Shown here: one piece after another, positions 42,117 through 50,242 of the stretch
Layout: each line of letters starts with the position of its first letter
How positions within the stretch are numbered: position 1 is the first letter of the stretch
Source of the DNA: Rahnella ecdela
GTDB taxonomy: Bacteria; Pseudomonadota; Gammaproteobacteria; Enterobacterales; Enterobacteriaceae
DNA length: 64,000 bases
Direction of reading: 5' to 3'
Assembly (NCBI RefSeq): GCF_019049625.1
Contig: NZ_JAFMOY010000131.1
Span: 248,001 to 312,000 of the forward strand
The notes under the pieces: model-generated
Database searches by the model: none
Told to the model about the DNA's origin: nothing
Seen by the model: the letters and a program-made list of their open reading frames with translations, nothing else
Program-made: the position numbers and the translations under genes

Positions 42117-43301
42117 TCAAAGTAAGGTCAGCGGACGATCCACCGTGCCGAGGGCGCGGTAGCCGGTTTCGGTTACCACAATAGTTTCACTGACACCGAC
42201 GGTGAATTCTCCGTAGATACGCAGTGCAGGCGGAATGTGGAAGGTCATGCCTGGCTGTAATTGCGTGGTGATACCGCTGTAAAGGCTGAGGATTGCGCCT
42301 TCGCCCCAGTCCGGTGCAAATGAAATACCGATGGAATAACCGGTGCGTTTTTTGAAATTGTCGGTATAACCGGCGCGGTCGATAACGGCCTGACACGCCA
42401 GATGCGGCGCTTCACAGGTGGCTCCGGGGCGAATTGCATCCAGCGCGGCCTGCAATGCTTCCTGACAGACTTTTTCCATTTCCAATGCCACGGCGGGTGG
42501 TTTACCCAACCAGGCGGAGCGCATCAGGGCAGCGTGATAACGGTCGTGAGTGGCGGCCATTTCGAGGAAAATCGGGTCGCCTTCGAGAATCTTACGGCGA
42601 CGCCACGTACCGTGCGGCACGCCGGTGCGCGGACCGGTAGAAACCAGTGGTTCCATGCCCATATATTCGGAACCCGCGGCAATGGCCGCGCCCATCATGG
42701 CGGAAACCAGATCGTTCTCGGTGGCACCGGCGGCAATCGCCGCGCGGCCTGCCAGCATACCGGCATCCACATAACGGGCAGCGTGCGCCATTTTTTCCAG
42801 TTCGGCGGCAGATTTCACCGCACGTAATTGTTCGATAACACCGGCTGCATCGTGAATAGTGCCGATTTCAGCCTGCAATGCTTCATACACTGCAACTGGC
42901 AGGAACCAGCCGCGCTTGTCGATACCTATCCGGCTTTTCATCCAGCCACGCGCTTTCAGCACATCGAGCAGGAAATTCACCGGATTATCCCCATCGGTAT
43001 AAATGGCGGCGTCGCGGATGAAGGTGTTGGAGATAAAGTTGAAATATTCCAGCTGGCGGATAACAAAAACCGGATCGCCTTCTACCGGCAGCACCAGCGT
43101 CTGAAAGGTGTAATAGCCCGGCGTTTGCTGGCCGGTCAGGTAAAAGATGTTTTCCGGCCCGGTGATGACCATCACGTCCAGACCGGCTTTCACCAGTAAC
43201 TGACGCGCTTTCGCAATGCGCTGCACATATTCTTCTTCACGAAAGGCGGATTCTGCGCCAGGAACGACGCGGCCCAGATCGGGCAATGATGCTGCTGTCA
43301 T
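42117..43301 (-). CDS. M24-fold (creatinase/ectoine-hydrolase-like) protein lacking metal ligands
   Basis: A 394-residue protein with the creatinase N-domain (residues about 20-155; GLDVMVITGPENIFYLTGQ) and the pita-bread C-domain. The five metal ligands of true aminopeptidase P/prolidase are largely absent: the Asp pair aligns with LEMAATHDRYHAALMRS, the His with GYSIGISFAPDWGEG and the first Glu with HIPPAL; only the last Glu (SETIVVTETG) is kept. This resembles metal-independent C-N hydrolases such as creatinase and the DoeA/EutD ectoine-hydrolase branch. Its start overlaps the end of the enolase-family gene by 4 bp. Likely role: opening an amide or cyclic amidine of an amino-acid derivative. 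Confidence 0.75.
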   Translation of the reverse strand: MTAASLPDLGRVVPGAESAFREEEYVQRIAKARQLLVKAGLDVMVITGPENIFYLTGQQTPGYYTFQTLVLPVEGDPVFVIRQLEYFNFISNTFIRDAAIYTDGDNPVNFLLDVLKARGWMKSRIGIDKRGWFLPVAVYEALQAEIGTIHDAAGVIEQLRAVKSAAELEKMAHAARYVDAGMLAGRAAIAAGATENDLVSAMMGAAIAAGSEYMGMEPLVSTGPRTGVPHGTWRRRKILEGDPIFLEMAATHDRYHAALMRSAWLGKPPAVALEMEKVCQEALQAALDAIRPGATCEAPHLACQAVIDRAGYTDNFKKRTGYSIGISFAPDWGEGAILSLYSGITTQLQPGMTFHIPPALRIYGEFTVGVSETIVVTETGYRALGTVDRPLTLL

Positions 43302-44395
43302 TGTTCAAACTCCTGAATAAATTCTGCCTGGGAAGGGGTAAAGCGGACGCCAAGTCCCGCGCCCGGCTGGCTGCTGACTACCCCCTGATGATAGGAAAGG
43401 CCTTGAACCGGGTCGTTGCCCAGCCCGTCGGCACCGTAAAGTTCGGCATAAGCCGGCTGGGTGGCGCGGGCAACATGCAGCGCGGCGGCGGTGGCGGCAC
43501 TGCCTTCGTTCATCTGACCAATCATAAACGGCACTCCGGCAGCGTTCAGACGCCTTGCAGCTGCCACCGTTGGCGCGATGCCGCCCATTTTGACCAGCTT
43601 GAGATGGGCCATAATTTTGCCCTTCAGCTGCAAAATGCGTTCTAAATCTGCCTCGCTGCTCATGCTTTCATCCAGCATCAGCGGCATCGGACTGATATCT
43701 GCCAGCGCCGGATAATGGTGCGCATGAGCGTCGGAAACCGGCTGTTCGAGATAGCTCATTTCGAATTTCGCCAGCGCCAGTAAATGACTGTGCGCTTCTT
43801 CCGGTTGCCACTGGCCGTTAGCATCGGCGGACAAACTGATTTCATACCCGAAGCGACGGCGCAGGGCGCTGAGCCGTGCTTCGTCTTGTGCAAAGGTTGC
43901 CACGCCCACCCGCAATTTGAGCTGGGTAAAACCGCGCTCAACATAGGCTGTCGCCTGTTGCAGCATCTGATCCATCGGCGTCCAGAACAGCGTCTGGTTG
44001 GTGTGATAGCTTACCGTTTCGCTGTTTACCGCGCCGGCAAGTTGCGCCACGCTGATGCCTTCCTGGCGGGCGATAAGATCATGCAAAGCGATATCAATCA
44101 GCATCCGGGTGGGTGCCAGAAAATCTGCCAGTGATTGCGGCAGATTCATTAAAAGCGTGCTGGCTGTCTGACTGAGATCCAGCTGGCGCAGCGCACGGAC
44201 AACATCGCGCAGCACCTCTTCTGCGCTGTAGCCGTTGAGATACGCAATGTTGATACGCACTTCGCCGAGCCCGTTAAAGTTTTTGTCTTCAAGCAGCAGA
44301 TACAGCTGATCCAGCCCCGGCACACTGCCCGATGAGGCGGTATAAAGTTGCAGATGCGGATACCGCAGTTCGGCGCGATACAACGTAGCTTTCAC
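43298..44395 (-). CDS. Enolase-superfamily enzyme (muconate-cycloisomerase/epimerase-like)
   Basis: A 365-residue enzyme that would abstract a proton alpha to a carboxylate. Metal ligands are seen as SADANGQW (Asp), SYLEQPVS (Glu) and MLDESM (Asp/Glu). The acid/base Lys on one face is in LKLVKMGGI; on the other face the usual KxK reads KLR (QLKLRVG), so the second Lys is replaced by Arg, which limits the chemistry. The type suggests a racemase/epimerase or cycloisomerase for an N-substituted amino acid or dipeptide. It overlaps the M24 gene by 4 bp and follows the M20 gene by 10 bp. Confidence 0.82.
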   Translation of the reverse strand: MKATLYRAELRYPHLQLYTASSGSVPGLDQLYLLLEDKNFNGLGEVRINIAYLNGYSAEEVLRDVVRALRQLDLSQTASTLLMNLPQSLADFLAPTRMLIDIALHDLIARQEGISVAQLAGAVNSETVSYHTNQTLFWTPMDQMLQQATAYVERGFTQLKLRVGVATFAQDEARLSALRRRFGYEISLSADANGQWQPEEAHSHLLALAKFEMSYLEQPVSDAHAHHYPALADISPMPLMLDESMSSEADLERILQLKGKIMAHLKLVKMGGIAPTVAAARRLNAAGVPFMIGQMNEGSAATAAALHVARATQPAYAELYGADGLGNDPVQGLSYHQGVVSSQPGAGLGVRFTPSQAEFIQEFEQ

Positions 44396-44405
44396 CGTTT
44401 TCCCC

Positions 44406-45569
44406 TCAGCACCTGAGCATTTTCAGTGCGACATCGCAGTAAATTCTGCTGCCTGCGACGAATTCGTCGATCGGGATAAATTCATCAGGCTTATGCGCGA
44501 CCGCCAGCGAACCGGGGCCGATGATGATGCCTTTGGTGCCAAGGCTGCGAAAATGCACCAGGTCACATCCGCCCTGAAAACCGAACGGTCCGGGTTCCGG
44601 ATTGCCTTGTGCGGCGCAGGCCTCGACGCCTGCCAGCACAATCGGATCGTCAGAGTCGGTTTCTGTCGCGCCGCCGGTGGTCGGTTTGTAGGTGATGATT
44701 TCACTGCGAACACCGAATTTGTCTTGTGCCAGTTGCAGTAAATCCTGAATTTCCTTTTTCACGGCGTCTTCGTCTTCGCCCGGCACCATGCGGCGGTCGA
44801 GCAGTAATTCGCAGGCACCCGGCAGAACGTTGTCGGCATGGCCGCCGTTAATGCGGGTCACGGTCAGACTGGCGTTGCCGACCAGCGGATGGCAGCGGCA
44901 GCGAACGGTGTGTTCGTGCGTTTCTTCCACCAGACCGAGCAGTTGCGCGGCGCGGAAAATGGCGTTTTCGCCCAGTTCCGGTGTGCCGGAATGCGCGGTG
45001 ACACCATGAACGCGAACTAACGGACGCAAACTGCCTTTATGCGCCGAATAGGTGGTGTTGGACGTCGGTTCGCCGATCACTACGTAATCGATATGCGCGG
45101 GAGCTTCACGGACGTAAAACTTCGCGCCTTCGCTGGCGACTTCTTCGTCGGCAACAAATATCGCCATCAGCGTGCCGCTCCAGTCATTACGGTTGGCGGC
45201 GAGCCAGCGCATGGCTTCAATCATGGCGATCAGGGGCCCTTTGGCATCGCAGGCTCCGCGACCATACAACCGGCCATCGCGCTCCGTGAGGGTGAACGGA
45301 TCCTGCTGCCAGCCTTCACCGGCAGGGACGACGTCGATGTGCGTATTGAAGGCAAAGCACGGGCCCGCCCCATTTTCCAGACGACCAATCACGTTGGTAC
45401 GCCCCGGTGCGTATTCGCTGAGCGTCATGTCGAAACCGATGTCGCTGAGCATGGCGCTGATAAGTTCCGCTGCTTCGCGTTCGCGTCCCGGCGGGTTTTC
45501 GGTGTTAATCGCGACCAGTGCGGCAAGGTCACGTTTCATTCTGCTGATATCGGGCGATGAAAGGCTCAT
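44406..45569 (-). CDS. M20-family amidohydrolase (ArgE/DapE type)
   Basis: A 387-residue zinc hydrolase releasing an acyl group or splitting a dipeptide. FAFNTHIDVVP (His/Asp), YGRGACDAKG (bridging Asp), VADEEVASEG (catalytic and metal Glu pair) and GSLAVAHKPDEF (last His) are all in place, with the lid/dimer domain about residues 180-290 containing GVTAHSG. It fits N-acyl-amino-acid deacylation. It is the first catabolic gene after the transporter genes, 85 bp past the ATPase gene. Confidence 0.87.
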   Translation of the reverse strand: MSLSSPDISRMKRDLAALVAINTENPPGREREAAELISAMLSDIGFDMTLSEYAPGRTNVIGRLENGAGPCFAFNTHIDVVPAGEGWQQDPFTLTERDGRLYGRGACDAKGPLIAMIEAMRWLAANRNDWSGTLMAIFVADEEVASEGAKFYVREAPAHIDYVVIGEPTSNTTYSAHKGSLRPLVRVHGVTAHSGTPELGENAIFRAAQLLGLVEETHEHTVRCRCHPLVGNASLTVTRINGGHADNVLPGACELLLDRRMVPGEDEDAVKKEIQDLLQLAQDKFGVRSEIITYKPTTGGATETDSDDPIVLAGVEACAAQGNPEPGPFGFQGGCDLVHFRSLGTKGIIIGPGSLAVAHKPDEFIPIDEFVAGSRIYCDVALKMLRC

Positions 45570-45654
45570 CGGTGTCTCCTGAAATACAGTTTTTGTGGCA
45601 AAAACCGGGCCCCTGGTGAGAGCGCAGTGAGGGATTCAGTGGTGCTAAAAGTGA

Positions 45655-46398
45655 TCAATGTAAAATTTGATCTAAGAAACGTTGCGCCCGCAGGCTAACG
45701 TCGCCGCCGAAGAACTTTTCGCCGGTCGCGTTTTCGATGATTTCGCCGTTTTCCATAAAGACGATTTGGTTGGCTGCGCGTTTCGCGAAGCCCATTTCAT
45801 GGGTGACCACAATGCTGGTCATGCCCTCTGCACTAAGGTCGGCCATCACGTCGAGGACTTCGCGGATCATTTCCGGATCCAGCGCTGACGTCGGCTCATC
45901 AAACAGCATTAGTTTGGGCTTCATCGCCAGTGCGCGGGCAATGGCAACGCGCTGTTGCTGGCCACCGGAAAGCTCATCGGGGAAGGAATCAGCTTTATCA
46001 GGAATACGCACTTTGCCGAGCAGTTCCAGCGCCTGCGCTTCGGCCTCACTGCGGCTGACGCCCAGCACGGTCATCGGCGCAAGCATGATGTTTTCGGCGG
46101 CGGTCAGATGTGAAAACAGTTCGTAGTTCTGGAATACCATGCCGATGTCCTGGCGTAATTTATGCGGTTCCATACTGGCGTGGGTGATGTCCTGGTTACG
46201 GAAGAAAATCGATCCGCCCTGAATCGGTTCCAGTAAATTAATGCACCGCAGCAGGGTGGATTTGCCTGATCCTGAAGGGCCGATCAGCACCACGGTTTCG
46301 CCCTGAACCACATTCAGGGAGCAGTTTTTCAGAACATGTTGTGCGCCAAAATGTTTATCGACGCCGATGATTTCCAGAACTGGTTTGGATTTATTCAC
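45655..46398 (-). CDS. Polar amino-acid ABC transporter ATPase
   Basis: A 247-residue ATPase of the HisP/GlnQ class: Walker A GPSGSGKST, signature LSGGQQQR, Walker B LMLFDEPTSALDP and H-loop VVTHEMGFAKRAA. It would energise the permease encoded 10 bp upstream. Confidence 0.92.
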   Translation of the reverse strand: MNKSKPVLEIIGVDKHFGAQHVLKNCSLNVVQGETVVLIGPSGSGKSTLLRCINLLEPIQGGSIFFRNQDITHASMEPHKLRQDIGMVFQNYELFSHLTAAENIMLAPMTVLGVSRSEAEAQALELLGKVRIPDKADSFPDELSGGQQQRVAIARALAMKPKLMLFDEPTSALDPEMIREVLDVMADLSAEGMTSIVVTHEMGFAKRAANQIVFMENGEIIENATGEKFFGGDVSLRAQRFLDQILH

Positions 46399-46408
46399 GG
46401 GCTTCTCC

Positions 46409-47122
46409 TCAGTTTGGCGTGCTGCTGCGCAGCAGGCGTTCAGTCAGCGACAGTGCAGGTTTCTTACGCTTTTTCGGATCCAGCGAACGTTCCAGCCATG
46501 CCTGACCGACCATAAAGATCGAGGTCAGCACCAGGTAGTAAATCCCGGCGGCGCACAGCGCTTCAAAATAACGGAAGCTGGCGCTGGCAGTCTGGTTGGC
46601 GATAAGCAGCAGTTCCTGCACGGCAATCACCGACACCAGTGCGCTGGATTTCAGCATGCTGATCATCTGATTGCCCATCGGCGGCAACACAATCCGCGCG
46701 GCCTGTGGCAGAACAATCTTGCGCATGATCTGACTCTGGGTCATGCCGAGCGCCATCCCGGCGGTACGCTGGCCGCTGCGCACGGCCTGGAGACCGGAGC
46801 GCAAAATCTCTGCCATATACGCGCCTTCATTTAATGACAGCGCCATCACCGCACAGGTAAACGCCGAGAAGCGCAGACCGAAAGTCGGCAGAACGTTGTA
46901 AACGAAAATAATCTGGAACAGCACCGGGGTGCCGCGGAACAGCCAGAGATAAAAGAAGGCCAGAACGGAGCCCGCCCGGAAGCGGGACTCCTGAAGCAGG
47001 GCCAGGATCAACCCTGCAATAATGCCGAAGAACAACGAGCACACCGTTAACAACAAGGTCATTAATGCGCCCTGAAAGAACGCCGGTGAGAACAGGTATT
47101 GCCAAACAAGATCAAGCGACAT
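46409..47122 (-). CDS. Polar amino-acid ABC transporter permease
   Basis: A 237-residue inner-membrane permease of the HisM/GlnP class with about five helices and the coupling motif around AGMALGMTQSQIMRKIVLPQA. FRGTPVLFQIIFVYN is the conserved sequence of the family. Only one permease gene is present, so it probably works as a homodimer. Confidence 0.92.
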   Translation of the reverse strand: MSLDLVWQYLFSPAFFQGALMTLLLTVCSLFFGIIAGLILALLQESRFRAGSVLAFFYLWLFRGTPVLFQIIFVYNVLPTFGLRFSAFTCAVMALSLNEGAYMAEILRSGLQAVRSGQRTAGMALGMTQSQIMRKIVLPQAARIVLPPMGNQMISMLKSSALVSVIAVQELLLIANQTASASFRYFEALCAAGIYYLVLTSIFMVGQAWLERSLDPKKRKKPALSLTERLLRSSTPN

Positions 47123-47168
47123 GAACTTTCCTCAACGTCAGGGCAACGTTTTTCTTAACATCACGGAT

Positions 47169-47987
47169 TCAGAAAATGGACACTGAAGCCGGGAACTGCC
47201 ATTTACTGATGATTTTCTGATAAGTGCCGTCTTTCACGACGTCCTGAAGGCCTTTTTCCAGCAGTAACTTCGTTTCGGTATCACCTTTACGTACGGCAAA
47301 ACCGATGTGCGTGTCTGCTTCAAATTCAGCGCCGACGGCTTCGAAGGTGTCGCCTTTTTCGCTCAGCAGCGCCACCGCGCCCGGCGTTGAAAGAAATTCA
47401 GCATCAGCACGTTTTTGTGCCACTGCGACCGCGGAATCCGTTGCAGCCGGGAAAGTCAGCACGGTGAGCGCCGGTTTATTGGCATCCAGACATTTCTTGT
47501 TATCTGCCCGCGCCTGACTTTCTTCGATACCGCCCAGCGTCACGGCGATGTTTTTGCCGCAGAGGGACAAATCACGGCCGGTAATTTTTTCCGGATTGCC
47601 TTTTGCCACAATGACGCGGCTGCCGATTTTAAGGTATGGAACAAAATCCACCTGCTCAGAACGGGTCGGATTGATGTACATCGCAGAGTTAATGATATCG
47701 AGGCGTTTGCCCTGTAATGCCGGGATCAATCCTTTGAATTCCATCGACATTGGCGCGGGTTTCAAACCCAGCTTTTCAGACAGGGCGGTGATCAGGTCGA
47801 TATCGAAACCGGTAAGTTTGCCGTCTTTGGTAAATTCAAAAGGCATGAACGTGGCGGCAGTGCCGTACGTCAGCTGACCTTTGCTGACCAGAACAGGCGC
47901 GGCGGCCTGACTGAACAGCGGAGCACTCAGGCAAATAGCGGCCAGAGAGATGGCGGCATATCGACGCAATAAAGCTTTTTTTGACAT
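47169..47987 (-). CDS. Polar amino-acid-type binding protein
   Basis: A 272-residue periplasmic binding protein of the HisJ/GlnH family (cluster F). A signal peptide ends at SQAA (about residue 29). MPFEFTKDGKLTGFDIDLI contains the ligand-binding segment of the family; VDFVPYLKIGSRVIVAKG is the lobe hinge. It is the first gene of the minus-strand seven-gene operon. The ligand is unknown; the downstream hydrolases point to a modified amino acid or dipeptide. Confidence 0.9.
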   Translation of the reverse strand: MSKKALLRRYAAISLAAICLSAPLFSQAAAPVLVSKGQLTYGTAATFMPFEFTKDGKLTGFDIDLITALSEKLGLKPAPMSMEFKGLIPALQGKRLDIINSAMYINPTRSEQVDFVPYLKIGSRVIVAKGNPEKITGRDLSLCGKNIAVTLGGIEESQARADNKKCLDANKPALTVLTFPAATDSAVAVAQKRADAEFLSTPGAVALLSEKGDTFEAVGAEFEADTHIGFAVRKGDTETKLLLEKGLQDVVKDGTYQKIISKWQFPASVSIF

Positions 47988-48030
47988 GACAGACTCCCGT
48001 TTCCCATGAGCAGGATTGCTCTTTGTGTCT

Positions 48031-48059
48031 CATTAAATACAATTAAATTTGTGAGTCAA
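48031..48059 (-). promoter_or_regulatory. Possible promoter of the seven-gene operon
   Basis: TTGACT (48054-48059) and TTAATG (48031-48036) with a 17-bp spacer before the binding-protein gene; the -10 is weak. Confidence 0.35.
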
Positions 48060-48071
48060 GGCTCTTTTTTG

Positions 48072-48086
48072 GTGCATTAATTGCAC
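48072..48086. promoter_or_regulatory. Palindrome in the GntR-operon gap
   Basis: GTGCATTAATTGCAC has perfect GTGCA/TGCAC arms five bases apart, in the middle of a 192-bp divergent gap; a candidate regulator site. Confidence 0.45.
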
Positions 48087-48133
48087 GATTTGGGGGCTTT
48101 ACAACCAAGCTTCACCATCCTCAAGGCTTGTGA

Positions 48134-48155
48134 TATTGTACAAACCTAAACAATA
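48134..48155. promoter_or_regulatory. Second palindrome next to the GntR gene
   Basis: TATTGT and ACAATA arms separated by ten bases; begins with TTGTACAA, a FadR/GntR-type core. Placed 25 bp before the GntR gene, possibly for autoregulation. Confidence 0.45.
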
Positions 48156-48179
48156 AATACTTTCAGGTGCTGCTATTCC

Positions 48180-49079
48180 ATGACCCAAACTACGACAGCC
48201 AGCGGAAGGCGTCTGGCAAACCAAATCCTTGACCTGATACGTGAAGCAAAATTTGAGCCAGGTCATCATCTCAGGGAGCAACAGTTAGCCGATATGCTCG
48301 GCGTTTCACGTACTCCGGTGCGTACTGCACTGAAATTATTGTGTGAATTAGGGATTATCGAGGCGAGGCGGAATCAGGGATTTTTCCTGCTAAAGGCGTT
48401 TGACGAACTCCAGCGCATCAGCATTGATATCCCCGCCAGCAGCGATCAGGATTTATACGAGCAACTGGTGAAAGACCGCATTGGTGGCAAATTACCGGAT
48501 TCCCTGACGCAGACGGAAATCGCCCAGCGTTATGACGTCGATCGTGGTGTGCTGGCGCGGACTTTGTTGCGTCTGGCGGAGGACGGGTTGATCGCCCGCA
48601 ACAAAGGGCACGGTTGGTCGTTTTTACCGACGCTGAATACCGATGTGGCGCTGAGCAACGGCTACGGTTTTCGTCTGATGATCGAACCGGGCGCGATGCT
48701 GGCGACCGGTTTCCACGCCGATAAAAGCGCGCTGAGGCGTTTGCGGATGCAGCATATTTATCTGATCACGCATCCGGATATTCTGGCCGTTGATGGCCGC
48801 CAGATTTTCGAAACTGATGCCACTTTCCACGAGATGCTGGCGGAATTCAGCGGAAATATTTTTGTGTTACAGGCGATTCAGCAGCAAAACAGGCTGCGAC
48901 GTTTGCTTGAGTTCGGCAGTTACACCAATAAACAACGCGTGCGCGAATGGTGCGAGGAACATGTCGCGATCATCGACGCCGTGATGGAAGGACGAATGGA
49001 GGCGGCGGCAGAAATGATGCGCAGCCACCTGCAGTCGGCTTATCAAATGGTGCTCAACAAGGTCAGTAAGGTTGGGTAA
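48180..49079 (+). CDS. GntR-family regulator with two winged-helix domains and FCD domain
   Basis: A 299-residue regulator. The first winged helix-turn-helix (residues about 10-73) has the GntR pattern QLADMLGVSRTPVRTALKLL and GIIEARRNQGFFL. A second, shorter winged-helix (about 91-150) reads LTQTEIAQRYDVDRGVLART and GLIARNKGHGWSFLP. The C-terminal all-helical FCD ligand domain (about 165-290) has ETDATFHEMLAEFSG and EEHVAIIDAVMEG with the metal-type His residues. It diverges from the transport/catabolic operon and most likely represses it until the substrate is present. Confidence 0.85.
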   Translation: MTQTTTASGRRLANQILDLIREAKFEPGHHLREQQLADMLGVSRTPVRTALKLLCELGIIEARRNQGFFLLKAFDELQRISIDIPASSDQDLYEQLVKDRIGGKLPDSLTQTEIAQRYDVDRGVLARTLLRLAEDGLIARNKGHGWSFLPTLNTDVALSNGYGFRLMIEPGAMLATGFHADKSALRRLRMQHIYLITHPDILAVDGRQIFETDATFHEMLAEFSGNIFVLQAIQQQNRLRRLLEFGSYTNKQRVREWCEEHVAIIDAVMEGRMEAAAEMMRSHLQSAYQMVLNKVSKVG

Positions 49080-49134
49080 CCCATTGATGAAAAATTAGTT
49101 AATTTTTGTCATACGTAAACCAGAGGAAAATGTG

Positions 49135-49920
49135 ATGGATTTTGGTATTCAGGGCCGCGTGGCGCTGGTCAGTGGTGCAGGCGGCGGATTAGGCCGGGCA
49201 ATGGCCATTGCTCTGGCGGGTGAAGGTGTGCAGGTGGCGGTTTGCGGGCGAACGCTGAGCGCATTGCAGGAAACCGTCAGCCTGATCGAAAAGCAGGGCG
49301 GAACCGCGCAGGCCTGGGTGTTAGATCTCACGGCTTCGGAAAGTTTCGATGATGTTCTGATGCAAATCCGCCGCACTTTCGGAGCTGTCGGTATTCTGGT
49401 TAACAATTCCGGTGGGCCGCCGCCAACAAAAGCGTCAGGTGTGGCGCCGGATGCCTGGCAGACACAGTTTTCGACCATGGTCAGCTCGCTTATCCAGCTC
49501 ACCGATAAAGTGCTACCGGACATGCGCAATGCGGGCTGGGGACGAATTATTACCAGTACCTCATCGGGCGTGATCGCGCCGATTGCTAATCTCGGGATGT
49601 CGAATACGCTGCGTATGGCACTGGTTGGCTGGTCTAAAACGCTGGCATCCGAAGTTGCAGGTGAAGGCATCACAGTGAATGTCATGGTGCCGGGGCGCAT
49701 TTCTACTCAGCGTCTGGGGCAGCTTGACGCTGCACGCGCCGGTCGGGAAGGCACTTCAGTGGAAGATGTCGCGGCGAAAAGTGCCGCCAGTATTCCGGCG
49801 AAACGCTACGGAAAACCGGAAGAGTACGGCGCGGTGGCGGCTTTTCTCGCCAGCCAGCAGGCGTCTTACATGACCGGGTCGGTCATCCGCGTAGATGGTG
49901 GCATGATCCCATCCGTCTGA
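49135..49920 (+). CDS. Atypical short-chain dehydrogenase/reductase
   Basis: A 261-residue Rossmann-fold oxidoreductase. The cofactor loop GAGGGLGRAMA and the NNSGG motif are present, and the end GSVIRVDGGMIPS is typical. The catalytic Ser is there (STSSG), but where YxxxK is expected the chain reads LGMSNTLRMAL, so both Tyr and Lys are missing. Such a divergent SDR branch exists; its chemistry is unclear. ATG 49135 has AGAGGAAA at better spacing than the GTG one codon earlier. It follows the GntR gene by 55 bp, so the two may be co-transcribed. Confidence 0.82.
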   Translation: MDFGIQGRVALVSGAGGGLGRAMAIALAGEGVQVAVCGRTLSALQETVSLIEKQGGTAQAWVLDLTASESFDDVLMQIRRTFGAVGILVNNSGGPPPTKASGVAPDAWQTQFSTMVSSLIQLTDKVLPDMRNAGWGRIITSTSSGVIAPIANLGMSNTLRMALVGWSKTLASEVAGEGITVNVMVPGRISTQRLGQLDAARAGREGTSVEDVAAKSAASIPAKRYGKPEEYGAVAAFLASQQASYMTGSVIRVDGGMIPSV

Positions 49921-49994
49921 TTTTTAGATCGCGGCCCGGGCTGTGGCCGCCTCTGTTATTAACCCTGCTAATTTATAAGCGTGACCTATAAGAA

Positions 49995-50011
49995 TGCATG
50001 ATATTGGTGCA
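49995..50011. promoter_or_regulatory. NtrC (NRI) site upstream of nac
   Basis: TGCATGATATTGGTGCA retains a perfect TTGGTGCA half and the TGCA of the other half of the NtrC consensus, about 150 bp before the sigma-54 promoter. Confidence 0.7.
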
Positions 50012-50150
50012 TCCCTCTTTTGAAGCGCATTTAATTCCTTTCATTTTTGGCATCCCCGGTTGTTTCACACCCATTCTGCGTAATCGTTTTTTCTTATATT
50101 TTGAGAGGTTAGCCTCTTGTACCGACGTTTTTACACGGCGCGCCGGAGAT

Positions 50151-50166
50151 TGGCGTAAATCTTGCT
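50151..50166 (+). promoter_or_regulatory. Sigma-54 promoter of nac
   Basis: TGGCGTAAATCTTGCT gives TGGC-N7-TTGC, the exact -24/-12 spacing of RpoN promoters; nac of Klebsiella and E. coli is RpoN/NtrC-dependent. Confidence 0.85.
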
Positions 50167-50242
50167 TTTATCAGTCCAGCTTATTATTTACATCAATCAC
50201 GTCAGCCCGGGGTTACCCCTTTCGCGCAAGATGGAGACAGAG

